Positions 1-7,103 of a DNA stretch of 8,550 nt are shown one piece after another. The DNA comes from an uncultured Clostridium sp. Lineage in GTDB: Bacteria; Bacillota; Clostridia; TANB77; CAG-508. Position 1 is the first letter of the stretch. Every line of letters starts with the position of its first letter. Where the stretch lies: assembly GCA_946497585.1 (NCBI GenBank), contig CAMMLF010000065.1, positions 1 to 8,550 of the forward strand, read 5' to 3'. The position numbers were made by a program, and so were the translations under genes. Under the pieces are notes generated by a model that saw only the letters and a list, made by a program, of their open reading frames with translations, made no database searches and was not told the DNA's origin.

Positions 1-2
1 TA

Positions 3-149
3 TATAGACAACTATATGGTAATGGTGAATTATATATAAGACCATTAGATATGTTTTTGTCAGAAGTAGACAAAAATAAATATCCAAATGTAAAGCAAAA
101 GTTTAGATTTGAGTTGCAAAATACAGAAAAGAAAAACGAGTTACAATAA
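3..149 (+). CDS. C-terminal end of an unidentified protein (possibly UvrD/PcrA-type helicase)
   Basis: An open frame runs from the window's left edge to a TAA at 147-149 and gives 48 residues, so the gene begins upstream of the window. The visible tail contains RQLYGNGELYIRP followed by FLSEV. This loosely resembles the C-terminal R-x-[LF]-[YF]-G...PSRFLxE pattern of UvrD/PcrA/Rep helicases, but without the typical PSRF, so the assignment is tentative. The last 20 or so residues are charged (K, E, Q rich), as expected for a protein terminus. The stop codon overlaps the ribosome binding site of the next gene, which supports real coding and translational coupling. That it is coding is fairly secure; the family is a guess from a short tail. 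Confidence 0.6.
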   Translation, partial: YRQLYGNGELYIRPLDMFLSEVDKNKYPNVKQKFRFELQNTEKKNELQ

Positions 150-154
150 AGAGG
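148..154 (+). promoter_or_regulatory. Ribosome binding site that fixes the start of the NadR-like gene
   Basis: AAAGAGG lies 8 bases before the ATG at 163 and overlaps the TAA stop of the preceding gene. It favours the ATG at 163 over the upstream in-frame TTG at 109, which lies inside the preceding gene and has no Shine-Dalgarno sequence. Confidence 0.75.
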
Positions 155-162
155 TTAAATTT

Positions 163-636
163 ATGAATATTGGTTTCACCATTGGAAAATTTGCACCTTT
201 ACACAAAGGGCATGAAGAACTAATAAAAAAAGGCATAGCTGAAAACGACGAATTCTACATTCTAATAAATGATACAAATGTAACAAATATTCCACTTGAA
301 ACAAGAGCTAAATGGCTAAAAGAACTTTTCCCTAAAGCTCATATAATACTTGGAAAAAATCCACCAAAACAATATGGTATGGATGAAAAATCAATAAAAA
401 TTCAAACAGATTATTTAAAAGATGTTTTCAAAGATATACCAGTAACTAGATTTTATTCAAGTGAAGAGTATGGAAAATATGTTGCAAGAGATTTGGGAGT
501 AGAAGATAGAAGAGTAGTAAAACAAGTGCCAATAAGTGCTACATTAATTAGAAATGATGTAGAAACAAACAAAAACTATTTAGAAAATGGAATATACAAA
601 GAGTTCAAACTTTTTGAAAATAAGGCAATTAGCTAA
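163..636 (+). CDS. NadR-type nicotinamide-nucleotide adenylyltransferase family protein (single domain)
   Basis: The 157-residue protein belongs to the HxGH nucleotidyltransferase superfamily. The N-terminus has the nucleotide-binding signature GKFAPLHKGH (residues 8-17, the family GxFxPxHxGH pattern). The C-terminal half has ISATLIR (124-130), equivalent to the ISxTxIR phosphate-binding motif. The stretch YSSEEYGKYVARDLG (98-112) and the following DRR resemble the SSEPYG...LG...D..R region of the NMN adenylyltransferase domain of NadR. The likely reaction is ATP + NMN to NAD + PPi in the cytoplasm (NAD salvage). Neither the N-terminal repressor HTH nor the C-terminal ribosylnicotinamide kinase domain of enterobacterial NadR is present, so it is a stand-alone catalytic domain. 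The ATG at 163 is chosen because of its Shine-Dalgarno and because the HxGH fold starts immediately. The superfamily is certain; NMN as substrate rather than another nucleotide is inference. Confidence 0.85.
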   Translation: MNIGFTIGKFAPLHKGHEELIKKGIAENDEFYILINDTNVTNIPLETRAKWLKELFPKAHIILGKNPPKQYGMDEKSIKIQTDYLKDVFKDIPVTRFYSSEEYGKYVARDLGVEDRRVVKQVPISATLIRNDVETNKNYLENGIYKEFKLFENKAIS

Positions 637-737
637 ATGCGGAAGCTCCAATATATAGGGCTAAAAATAACTATAAATAATAACAAAAGATTTTATATGC
701 TTTTTAAAATATAAAGTTAGAGAAAGGAATTAAATCG

Positions 738-1955
738 ATGCAAGAAAGAAATGTTTTTGATATTTTAGAAGAAAGAGGATATGTTGAACAAACTATTGAT
801 AAAGAAAATTTAGTCAAATTATTAGAAAAAGAAAAAATACCATTTTACATTGGTATAGACCCAACAGCAGATAGTTTGCACGTTGGCCATTTCGTATCTT
901 TAATGGTATCATCATATATGCAAAAATCAGGACATAAACCTATAATCCTTGTAGGTGGAGGAACTGCAACAATTGGTGACCCATCAGGTAAAACAGATAT
1001 GAGAAGAATGATGACAAGAGAAGAAATTAACCACAATGTTGAATGCATCAAAAAGCAAATAAGCAAATTCTTAAGTTTTGAAGGCGAAAATGGAGCCATC
1101 ATTGTTAATAATGCAGATTGGCTACTAGACTTAAAATTTGTAGACTTTATGAGAGAAATAGGCTCATTATTCTCAGTAAACAAAATGCTAGCAGCAGAAT
1201 GTTACAAAAACAGATTAGAAACAGGCTTAACATTCTTTGAAATGAGTTATATGCTTATGCAATCTTATGACTTTTTACATTTATATCAAGAATATGGTTG
1301 CAAGCTCGAAATAGGCGGAAATGACCAATGGTCTAACATAATAGGTGGAGCAAACTTAATTAGAAAACTAGGTCATGATGATGCTTTTGCCTTAACATTC
1401 AAACTTCTTACTACAAAAGAAGGAAAGAAAATGGGTAAAACGGAAAAAGGTGCATTATGGCTAGATGAAAATAAAGTATCACCATATGAATTTTATCAAT
1501 ACTGGAGAAATATTGATGATAAAGATGTAAAAACTGTACTTTGTATGCTTACATTTTTACCTATGGAAAAAATAAATGGGCTTACAAATGTTGAAGGCGA
1601 AAAAATAAATGAAGCTAAAAAAGTTGCTGCATATGAAATAACAAAATTAGTTCACGGCGAAAAAGCTGCAAAAGAAGCAGAAGAAGCTTCAAATAGTTTA
1701 TTTGGTAGTGGTACAAATACAGAAAATATGCCTAGTTGTGATGTAGAAGATGGATGCACAATATTAGATGCTATAATTTCAGCTGGTTTTGCACCATCAA
1801 AAGGACAAGCAAGAACACTAGTTGCTCAAGGTGGAATAAGCATTAATGATGAAAAAATTAGTGATGTTAATTACAAAGTAGCTAAAACAAATTTCCAAGG
1901 CGATGTAATTTTGAAAAAAGGTAAAAAAGGCTTCTGCAAATTGATTATAAAATAG
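738..1955 (+). CDS. tyrS: Tyrosyl-tRNA synthetase
   Basis: This is a full-length (405 aa) class Ic aminoacyl-tRNA synthetase that charges tRNA-Tyr with tyrosine using ATP in the cytoplasm. The HIGH motif is HVGH at residues 48-51. The KMSKS loop reads KMGKT at 231-235, a variant common in clostridial TyrS. The tyrosine-binding region YMLMQSYDFLHLY (171-183) and the GGNDQWSN segment (193-200) are intact. The C-terminus (about 340-405) is an S4 RNA-binding domain, including SKGQARTLVAQGGISIN. The start at 738 is preceded by AGAAAGGA at 721-728. The 101 bases upstream contain no T-box leader, although T-box control of tyrS is common in Firmicutes. The stop TAG is part of the next gene's ribosome binding site. 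Confidence 0.98.
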   Translation: MQERNVFDILEERGYVEQTIDKENLVKLLEKEKIPFYIGIDPTADSLHVGHFVSLMVSSYMQKSGHKPIILVGGGTATIGDPSGKTDMRRMMTREEINHNVECIKKQISKFLSFEGENGAIIVNNADWLLDLKFVDFMREIGSLFSVNKMLAAECYKNRLETGLTFFEMSYMLMQSYDFLHLYQEYGCKLEIGGNDQWSNIIGGANLIRKLGHDDAFALTFKLLTTKEGKKMGKTEKGALWLDENKVSPYEFYQYWRNIDDKDVKTVLCMLTFLPMEKINGLTNVEGEKINEAKKVAAYEITKLVHGEKAAKEAEEASNSLFGSGTNTENMPSCDVEDGCTILDAIISAGFAPSKGQARTLVAQGGISINDEKISDVNYKVAKTNFQGDVILKKGKKGFCKLIIK

Positions 1956-1964
1956 GGGGTTAGT

Positions 1965-2666
1965 ATGATTCATCAAATGAAATTAAATGATGACCCATTT
2001 GAAAGAATAAAAAATGGAACAAAAACAATTGAATTTAGATTGTATGATGAAAAAAGAAGAAAAGTAAAAATAGGAGATAAAATAGAATTTTCAAAACTTC
2101 CAGATTTACAGGAAAAAATACTTGTAGATGTGTTAGACTTATATACTGAGCCATCTTTTGAAGAATTGTTTGAAAAACTATATAAAGATAAGGAATTAGC
2201 AAAACAAAAAGCAAATGCTATGTATGAAATTTATTCTTCTGAAAACGAGAAAAAGTATGGAGTTGTAGGAATTAAAATAAAATTAGTAGATAATTGGTTT
2301 AGATATACTTACAACAAATTAGTCAGGGATAAAATTCCGGAAAATATAGACAGTGAAAATGGTAGAAAAAGCAAATACAGAATTTTAAATGAAGATGAAT
2401 ATCTAAAAGAGCTTAATAAAAAAGTCATAGAAGAGGCTAACGAATTTATAGAAGAAAATAGCATTGAAGAACTAGGTGATTTAATGGAAGTTTTAAATGC
2501 CATTATGAAATTAAAAGGTTATAAAATGGAAGATGTAAATATTGCTATGAAGAAAAAAGTAGATAAAAAAGGCTCTTTTAATAATAGAATTTACTTAGAA
2601 TATGTAGATGAAAAAAGTAGAAACCTAGAAGAAGAAAAAGAACTAAATAAAGATTTTAGAAAATAA
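1965..2666 (+). CDS. ASCH domain fused to MazG-like (COG4997-type) NTP pyrophosphohydrolase
   Basis: The 233-residue protein has two recognisable parts. Residues about 1-108 form an ASCH domain, a PUA-like beta barrel thought to bind RNA or nucleotides; its GxKxxExR signature is GTKTIEFR (18-25), followed by the typical R..KIGDKIEF. Residues about 114-212 match the all-alpha NTP pyrophosphatase type of MazG-like or phosphoribosyl-ATP pyrophosphohydrolase-like proteins: YNKLVRDKIPE (116-126), then EEANE (156-160) and EELGD (168-172), the two acidic clusters that bind Mg2+ in this fold. The tail (213-233) is charged and probably helical. A role in hydrolysing non-canonical nucleotides is plausible, but the substrate is unknown. 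The ATG at 1965 follows AGGGGG at 1954-1959, which overlaps the tyrS stop, so translation is probably coupled to tyrS. Both domain calls are strong; the combined function is inference. Confidence 0.85.
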   Translation: MIHQMKLNDDPFERIKNGTKTIEFRLYDEKRRKVKIGDKIEFSKLPDLQEKILVDVLDLYTEPSFEELFEKLYKDKELAKQKANAMYEIYSSENEKKYGVVGIKIKLVDNWFRYTYNKLVRDKIPENIDSENGRKSKYRILNEDEYLKELNKKVIEEANEFIEENSIEELGDLMEVLNAIMKLKGYKMEDVNIAMKKKVDKKGSFNNRIYLEYVDEKSRNLEEEKELNKDFRK

Positions 2667-2681
2667 AAAGGATTTAAATTT

Positions 2682-2711
2682 ATGAAAATGTTTTTTGGAA
2701 GAACCTTCTAA
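2682..2711 (+). CDS. Possible 9-residue leader peptide
   Basis: A tiny frame encoding MKMFFGRTF starts at an ATG preceded by AAAAGGA (2666-2672) at good spacing and ends in TAA at 2709-2711, just before the ribosome binding site of the membrane glycosyltransferase. Codons 4-10 lie inside the hairpin at 2692-2714, so a ribosome translating it would open that hairpin. The Shine-Dalgarno and ATG could be coincidental in purine-rich DNA. Confidence 0.3.
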   Translation: MKMFFGRTF

Positions 2712-2714
2712 AAA
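2692..2714 (+). promoter_or_regulatory. Hairpin between the ASCH/MazG gene and the GtrII-like gene
   Basis: The left arm TTTTTGGAAG (2692-2701) pairs with the right arm CTTCTAAAAA (2705-2714) around an AAC loop, ten pairs including one G-U. It is followed by A-rich sequence rather than a T-run, so it is not a standard rho-independent terminator on the plus strand. It lies three bases before the purine-rich ribosome binding site AAAAGGGGA (2717-2725) and could influence initiation at 2734 or stabilise processed mRNA. Confidence 0.5.
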
Positions 2715-2733
2715 CTAAAAGGGGATTAAACAG

Positions 2734-4269
2734 ATGCTTGAAAACTTATCACTTGAACGAATTTTTAATTCAATTACAAATTGGTTTACAAAAGATAGAA
2801 AAAGAATACTTTTAATAACATTTATTGTGGGTCTGTTAGTACATTTTGAACTTATATCAAAAGAATTACTTGCATATGATGGATATTGGCATTATGGTAC
2901 AATGCTAGCAAAAGGCTGGGAAATATCACTAGGAAGATTTTTGATTCCATTTTCAGATATGTTTAGAGGCTCGGTTGTGGTTTCAATTCTAACTACAGCT
3001 TTGTCTTTAATAGCAATTGGTTTTGCTTCAATTTTTTTAATTGAAACTTTAAAAATCAAAAAAACATATCTTAAAATTGCAATTAGTATTCTTATGGTAG
3101 TTACCCCAACAATATCTTTAACATTTATGTATGCATATACTGCATTTGGGTATAGCTTGGCGCTACTGTTTTCAGTACTTTCAGTCTACTTTTTAAATAA
3201 GGCTAAAAATAAGAAAAACATAATTTTGTCAATAATATGTATAGTAGCAACACTTGGATTTTATCAAGCTTATTTATGCTATATAACAGCTCTATTTGCA
3301 ATAACTTTTATTTTAAAGATAATAGAAGATAAAAAAGTAAATTTTAAAGAGTTTTTTGCGAATATTTTATTAATAATTATTGGAATGGCTTTGTATTATT
3401 TATGCTTAATAGTAATTACTAAAATTTTGAATTTGTCAATTAGTGATTATAGCAATGGTAGCATTATATTAAGTGTTGAAACATTAAAAAACATATTTAG
3501 TGCAATAAAAAATACATATGTTACTTTTTATAATTTCTATTTTACAGACAAAGTCGTTAATAACATAGCTTGGTTTAGAAATATATTTTATGCAATACTA
3601 TTTGTTCTAATAATTATAAATTTTGCTGTAATTGTAATAAGCAAAAAATTATTCAAGTCACCAAGTAAAGTAGTAAGCTTAATAGTTATAATACTTATAT
3701 ATCCTATTTTTGCTTGCTCAATTGAACTAATTGCACAAAGTAGAAGCATAAATTTACTTATGGCATCTTCTTTATATTTGCCAATTATAATTTTATTAAA
3801 GCAAAATGAATTATTAAAAGAAAGTATTTCTAACAATATATTAAATATTATTTCATTTTTATTATGTGGTATAATTATTTGGACATATATATTGTCAGAT
3901 AATGCAACTTATGTAGCAACAGATTTATATAATCAGCAAATGTATTCAGTTGGAAATAGCATTGTAGAAGATATTAGAAAAAATGATGAAATAAAAGAGG
4001 GTATGCCTATAATTATTACTGGAAAATTAAAATTTTCAATTCATAATGATGACTTACTTAAATTAACTAATTTTGACGTTTCAGACGTTAATATGTGGAC
4101 ATGGCAAATATTTTTACAAGATAAGCTAGGACTTGGATGGGATATTTGTGACTTTAGCGAAAATTTTGAAATAATGAATAATGAAGAATTTACACAAATG
4201 CCTATATATCCACTAGAAAGTTATATCAATGTAATTAACGGAGTTGCAGTAGTAAGATTGAGTTATTAA
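2734..4269 (+). CDS. GtrII-like multi-pass membrane glucosyltransferase
   Basis: The 511-residue integral membrane protein has about 10-11 hydrophobic segments (approximately 24-40, 81-103, 113-130, 137-154, 163-178, 182-197, 208-228, 282-302, 313-331, 341-355, 367-386) and a soluble C-terminal region from about 390. Just after the first membrane segment it carries YDGYWHY (48-54) and then SLGRFLIP (65-72). These correspond to the acidic-residue plus GR[WF] region in the first outer loop of GtrII-type glucosyltransferases (PF14264), lipid-linked sugar transferases that decorate surface polysaccharides or teichoic acids outside the membrane. No GtrA flippase or GtrB undecaprenyl-phosphate glucosyltransferase is visible nearby, so donor and acceptor are unknown. 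The start is preceded by AAAAGGGGA (2717-2725). The family call is from overall architecture and the loop motif; another GT-C type transferase is possible. Confidence 0.7.
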   Translation: MLENLSLERIFNSITNWFTKDRKRILLITFIVGLLVHFELISKELLAYDGYWHYGTMLAKGWEISLGRFLIPFSDMFRGSVVVSILTTALSLIAIGFASIFLIETLKIKKTYLKIAISILMVVTPTISLTFMYAYTAFGYSLALLFSVLSVYFLNKAKNKKNIILSIICIVATLGFYQAYLCYITALFAITFILKIIEDKKVNFKEFFANILLIIIGMALYYLCLIVITKILNLSISDYSNGSIILSVETLKNIFSAIKNTYVTFYNFYFTDKVVNNIAWFRNIFYAILFVLIIINFAVIVISKKLFKSPSKVVSLIVIILIYPIFACSIELIAQSRSINLLMASSLYLPIIILLKQNELLKESISNNILNIISFLLCGIIIWTYILSDNATYVATDLYNQQMYSVGNSIVEDIRKNDEIKEGMPIIITGKLKFSIHNDDLLKLTNFDVSDVNMWTWQIFLQDKLGLGWDICDFSENFEIMNNEEFTQMPIYPLESYINVINGVAVVRLSY

Positions 4270-4284
4270 AACTTTTTAAAACTT

Positions 4285-4289
4285 AGGAG
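4285..4289 (+). promoter_or_regulatory. Ribosome binding site that selects a GTG start for the P-type ATPase
   Basis: AGGAG ends one base before an in-frame ATG at 4290, far too close to initiate there, and nine bases before an in-frame GTG at 4299. The GTG at 4299 is therefore the better start; using 4290 would add only three residues. Confidence 0.75.
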
Positions 4290-4298
4290 ATGATTTTT

Positions 4299-6905
4299 GT
4301 GGAAAACACTAAAGAAGAGGTAAACATAGCCGAAATGTACGGCGAAGAATGTACATTACCAAAAGAAAAATTTATAAAAAAATATAAAGTCAAAGAAAAT
4401 GGACTTACATCAAAAGAAGCAGACAATTTAATAAAAAATATAGGGTTAAATGAAGTAAAACAAGCCAAACCTAAAAGGTGGTACAATTATCTTTTTGAAA
4501 GCTTATTTTCTCCGTTTAACTGTATACTGATGGGAATTGTTTGTATCTTAATTTATACAGATATATTTTTACCAGAAACACCTAGCTATGCAAATATAAC
4601 CGTTATAGCGATTTTGGTTACAGCCAGCACATTATTAGATTTCATTGAAGAATACCGTTCTAACAAAGCGGCAGAAGATTTAAAAAAGATGGTCGCAACA
4701 ACTACCACTGTAATTAGAGATGGTAAAGAAGTACAAATACCAATTAATCAAGTAACAATTGGTGATGTAGTTATTCTTTCTGCAGGAAGTATGATTCCGG
4801 CAGATTTAAGAATAATTGAAGCAAAAGACTTATATGTTGGACAATCTTCACTAACCGGTGAATCAGAGAGTGTTCAAAAACAGGTAAACTCTGAAATCTC
4901 AATTGACGAAATAGACAATATATCAGATTTAGATACAATATGTTTTATGGGAACAACCGTTTTATCAGGTAGCGCAAGATGTGTTGTTATTAAAGTTGGT
5001 GACTCTAGTTATTTTGGAAAAGTTGCACATACAATATCTAATAATAAGCCTAAAACAGCATTTCAAAAAGGAATTGAAAACATTAGTAAATTGCTAATTC
5101 ACTTTATGTTAGCAATGATTCCATTAGTATTCCTTCTAAATGCTTGGAAACACGATATTGTAACTGCTTTTACATTTGCTGTTGCAATTGCTATTGCAAT
5201 CACACCATTACTTTTACCAGTCATTTTATCTTCAAGCCTTTCAAAAGGCGCAGTTAGAATGTCTAAAAAGAAAACTATTGTAAAAAAACTTGATGCAATA
5301 CAAAACTTTGGAGCTATGAATATTTTATGTACAGATAAAACTGGTACATTAACAGAAGATAAAATAGTTTTGGAAAAATATTTAGACGTAAACGGAGAGA
5401 CTGACTTAAGAACTCTAAAATATGCATTTTTAAATGCATACTTTCAAACAGGATTGAGAGGAAATATAGATGAAGCAGTAATTAAAAAAGGCCTTGAAAA
5501 TCAATTATATGAATTAAAAATAAAATATAAAAAAGTAGATGAAATTCCTTTTGACTTTTCGCGTAGACGTTTATCAGTTATAGTTGATGATGGAAAAGAA
5601 AAGCAAATGGTTACAAAAGGAGCCGTTGAAGAAATATTAAACATTTGTACAAAGATTGATTATAAAGGTCAAATTACAGCAATAACTAATGAACTCAAGT
5701 ATAACATTGCAAAAATGTGCACAAAACTAAATGAACAAGGATTAAGAGTAGTTGCAGTATGCCGTAAAAATGGAATAGACGAAAATAATCATTTTACAGT
5801 TGCTGATGAAAAGAATATGATACTTGTAGGCTTCATAGGATTTTTAGACCCACCAAAAGAATCTGCTAAAGAAGCAATTAAAAAGCTTAATAGAGCAGGA
5901 GTACGAGTAATAGTTTTAACAGGTGATAATGCAGAAGTAACAAAATGTGTATGTGATAAAGTTGGGATTAAATCTAAAGAAGTTATTCTAGGAAATAGAA
6001 TAGACAAATTAACAGATGTTGCTGTACTTAGACTACTTAGAAAAAATAGCATATTTGCAAAACTATCACCAATTCAAAAAGCAAGAATTGTAAGAATTTT
6101 AAAAGAAGCAGGAAATGTTGTTGGCTATATGGGAGATGGAATAAACGATAGCCCATCATTAACAAATGCGGATGTCGCAGTTTCAGTTGATACTGCTGTT
6201 GACATAGCGAAAGAGTCAGCAGATATAATACTTCTTGAAAAAGATTTAAACGTACTTCATGATGGTGTTACAGAAGGAAGAAGAACATTTGTAAACTTAA
6301 TGAAATATATAAAACTATCTACAAGTTTCAACTTTGGAGAAGTAATGTCAGTAATAGTTGCAAGTATATTCTTACCATTTTTACCAGAAACACCTATACA
6401 ATTGCTTGTAGAAGGACTATTGTATGACTTTGGTCAGATGACATTACCTTTCGATAATGTAGATAAGGAAAGTTTGCAAAGACCAAAAAAATTAGATATA
6501 AAAAGTTTAAAACATTTCATGCTATTTATGGGACCAGTTAGCTCAGCCTTTGATATAGTGGTATTTATTGCATTATGGTTTTTCTTTAATGTTAGAGATG
6601 CAGCTACATTCCAAACAATTTGGTTTAGTTATAGCATAGTTTCAAATTTAATTGGTATGCACATTATAAGAACAGCTAAAATGCCATTTGTACAAAGTAA
6701 TGCACATAAAGCAGTATATATTTCATCAACATTGTTAATTATAGTAGGTTTAATTGTACCATTTACACCTTTAGGTGCAATGATTGGATTAGTTCCAATA
6801 GCAGGTAGATTTATTGCTTTAATCTTTATAGTAACTTTACTTTATTGCTTTGTGGCACTATTTGCTAAGAAGATTTATATTAAGAAATATAGAGAATGGA
6901 TTTAA
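4299..6905 (+). CDS. MgtA-like P-type (P3B) cation-transporting ATPase with altered ion-site residues
   Basis: The 868-residue pump (numbered from the GTG) has the full P-type layout: N-terminal cation_ATPase_N-like region, TM1-2, actuator domain with TGES (186-189), TM3-4, phosphorylation site DKTGTLT (346-352, Asp346), nucleotide domain with KGA (440-442), TGD (541-543), GDGIND (612-617) and a six-helix C-terminal membrane part. The segments around LDAIQNFGAMNILCTDKTGT, LLYDFGQMTLPFDNVD and RTFVNLMKYIK are close to E. coli MgtA as I remember it, placing the protein in the Mg2+-importing P3B group. The conserved TM4 motif, PEMLP in MgtA, is PLLLP (303-307), so the usual TM4 glutamate is missing. 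TM5 NFGEV (Glu681) and TM6 VEGLLYD (Glu705, Asp710) carry acids where MgtA has NFGNV and QNLLYD. Mg2+ transport is thus plausible but unproven. Only 29 bases separate it from the preceding stop, so it is likely co-transcribed, and a terminator follows directly. Confidence 0.92.
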   Translation: MENTKEEVNIAEMYGEECTLPKEKFIKKYKVKENGLTSKEADNLIKNIGLNEVKQAKPKRWYNYLFESLFSPFNCILMGIVCILIYTDIFLPETPSYANITVIAILVTASTLLDFIEEYRSNKAAEDLKKMVATTTTVIRDGKEVQIPINQVTIGDVVILSAGSMIPADLRIIEAKDLYVGQSSLTGESESVQKQVNSEISIDEIDNISDLDTICFMGTTVLSGSARCVVIKVGDSSYFGKVAHTISNNKPKTAFQKGIENISKLLIHFMLAMIPLVFLLNAWKHDIVTAFTFAVAIAIAITPLLLPVILSSSLSKGAVRMSKKKTIVKKLDAIQNFGAMNILCTDKTGTLTEDKIVLEKYLDVNGETDLRTLKYAFLNAYFQTGLRGNIDEAVIKKGLENQLYELKIKYKKVDEIPFDFSRRRLSVIVDDGKEKQMVTKGAVEEILNICTKIDYKGQITAITNELKYNIAKMCTKLNEQGLRVVAVCRKNGIDENNHFTVADEKNMILVGFIGFLDPPKESAKEAIKKLNRAGVRVIVLTGDNAEVTKCVCDKVGIKSKEVILGNRIDKLTDVAVLRLLRKNSIFAKLSPIQKARIVRILKEAGNVVGYMGDGINDSPSLTNADVAVSVDTAVDIAKESADIILLEKDLNVLHDGVTEGRRTFVNLMKYIKLSTSFNFGEVMSVIVASIFLPFLPETPIQLLVEGLLYDFGQMTLPFDNVDKESLQRPKKLDIKSLKHFMLFMGPVSSAFDIVVFIALWFFFNVRDAATFQTIWFSYSIVSNLIGMHIIRTAKMPFVQSNAHKAVYISSTLLIIVGLIVPFTPLGAMIGLVPIAGRFIALIFIVTLLYCFVALFAKKIYIKKYREWI

Positions 6906-6912
6906 AAAGAAT

Positions 6913-6957
6913 AAAAATCATTTGATGAAAGTTAAAAGCTTTTTCAAATGATTTTTT
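6913..6957 (+). terminator. Rho-independent terminator after the P-type ATPase gene
   Basis: A 13-pair stem (AAAAATCATTTGA at 6913-6925 with TCAAATGATTTTT at 6944-6956) is extended inward by GAAAG (6927-6931) pairing with CTTTT (6939-6943) around a seven-base loop. A T-run is formed by the right arm and continues to 6970. The left side is A-rich, so the element would also work as a terminator on the minus strand, where the M14 remnant converges on it. It marks the end of the orderly plus-strand gene block. Confidence 0.88.
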
Positions 6958-6971
6958 GTGTTTTTTATTTT

Positions 6972-7103
6972 TGTGGACACCTTCCCAAAACAGCTCGATA
7001 TTTATTAGAAAAATTGATGCAAAATTCTTTTATTGACAATATCCAAAAGTATGCAAAAGTTGAAGATCCTTTGAGAGAACTTTTGTTAGATTATGCTACC
7101 TAA
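6972..7103 (+). pseudogene. Possible remnant of a replication-type protein
   Basis: An open frame without a credible start (no Shine-Dalgarno before the ATG at 7017; an earlier in-frame ATG at 6948 lies in the terminator) encodes a protein-like stretch beginning around KTARYLLEKL and including KYAKVEDPLRELLLDYA before TAA at 7101-7103. The D-x-LRELLLDY phrase is reminiscent, from memory, of the start of a C-terminal region seen in plasmid/phage replication-type HTH proteins, where it usually continues into a basic segment that is absent here. The last 18 bases are antisense to the end of the M14 remnant, so the frame probably breaks at a junction near 7085. This is weakly supported and may be chance. 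Confidence 0.3.

Noticed and set aside
109..162. Upstream TTG start for the NadR-like gene
   Set aside because: It lies inside the preceding gene's coding end and has no ribosome binding site, while the ATG at 163 has a well-placed one and starts at the conserved fold.
637..737. Small stem (TTAGCT with GGCTAA near 630-675) as terminator or riboswitch before tyrS
   Set aside because: The stem is short with a weak interior, no T-run follows, and no known riboswitch core is recognisable.
845..1183. Minus-strand open frame inside tyrS
   Set aside because: It is an antisense shadow of a highly conserved gene with no ribosome binding site or family features. The same applies to minus-strand frames at 2309-2503, 3588-3836, 4283-4486 and 5789-6052.
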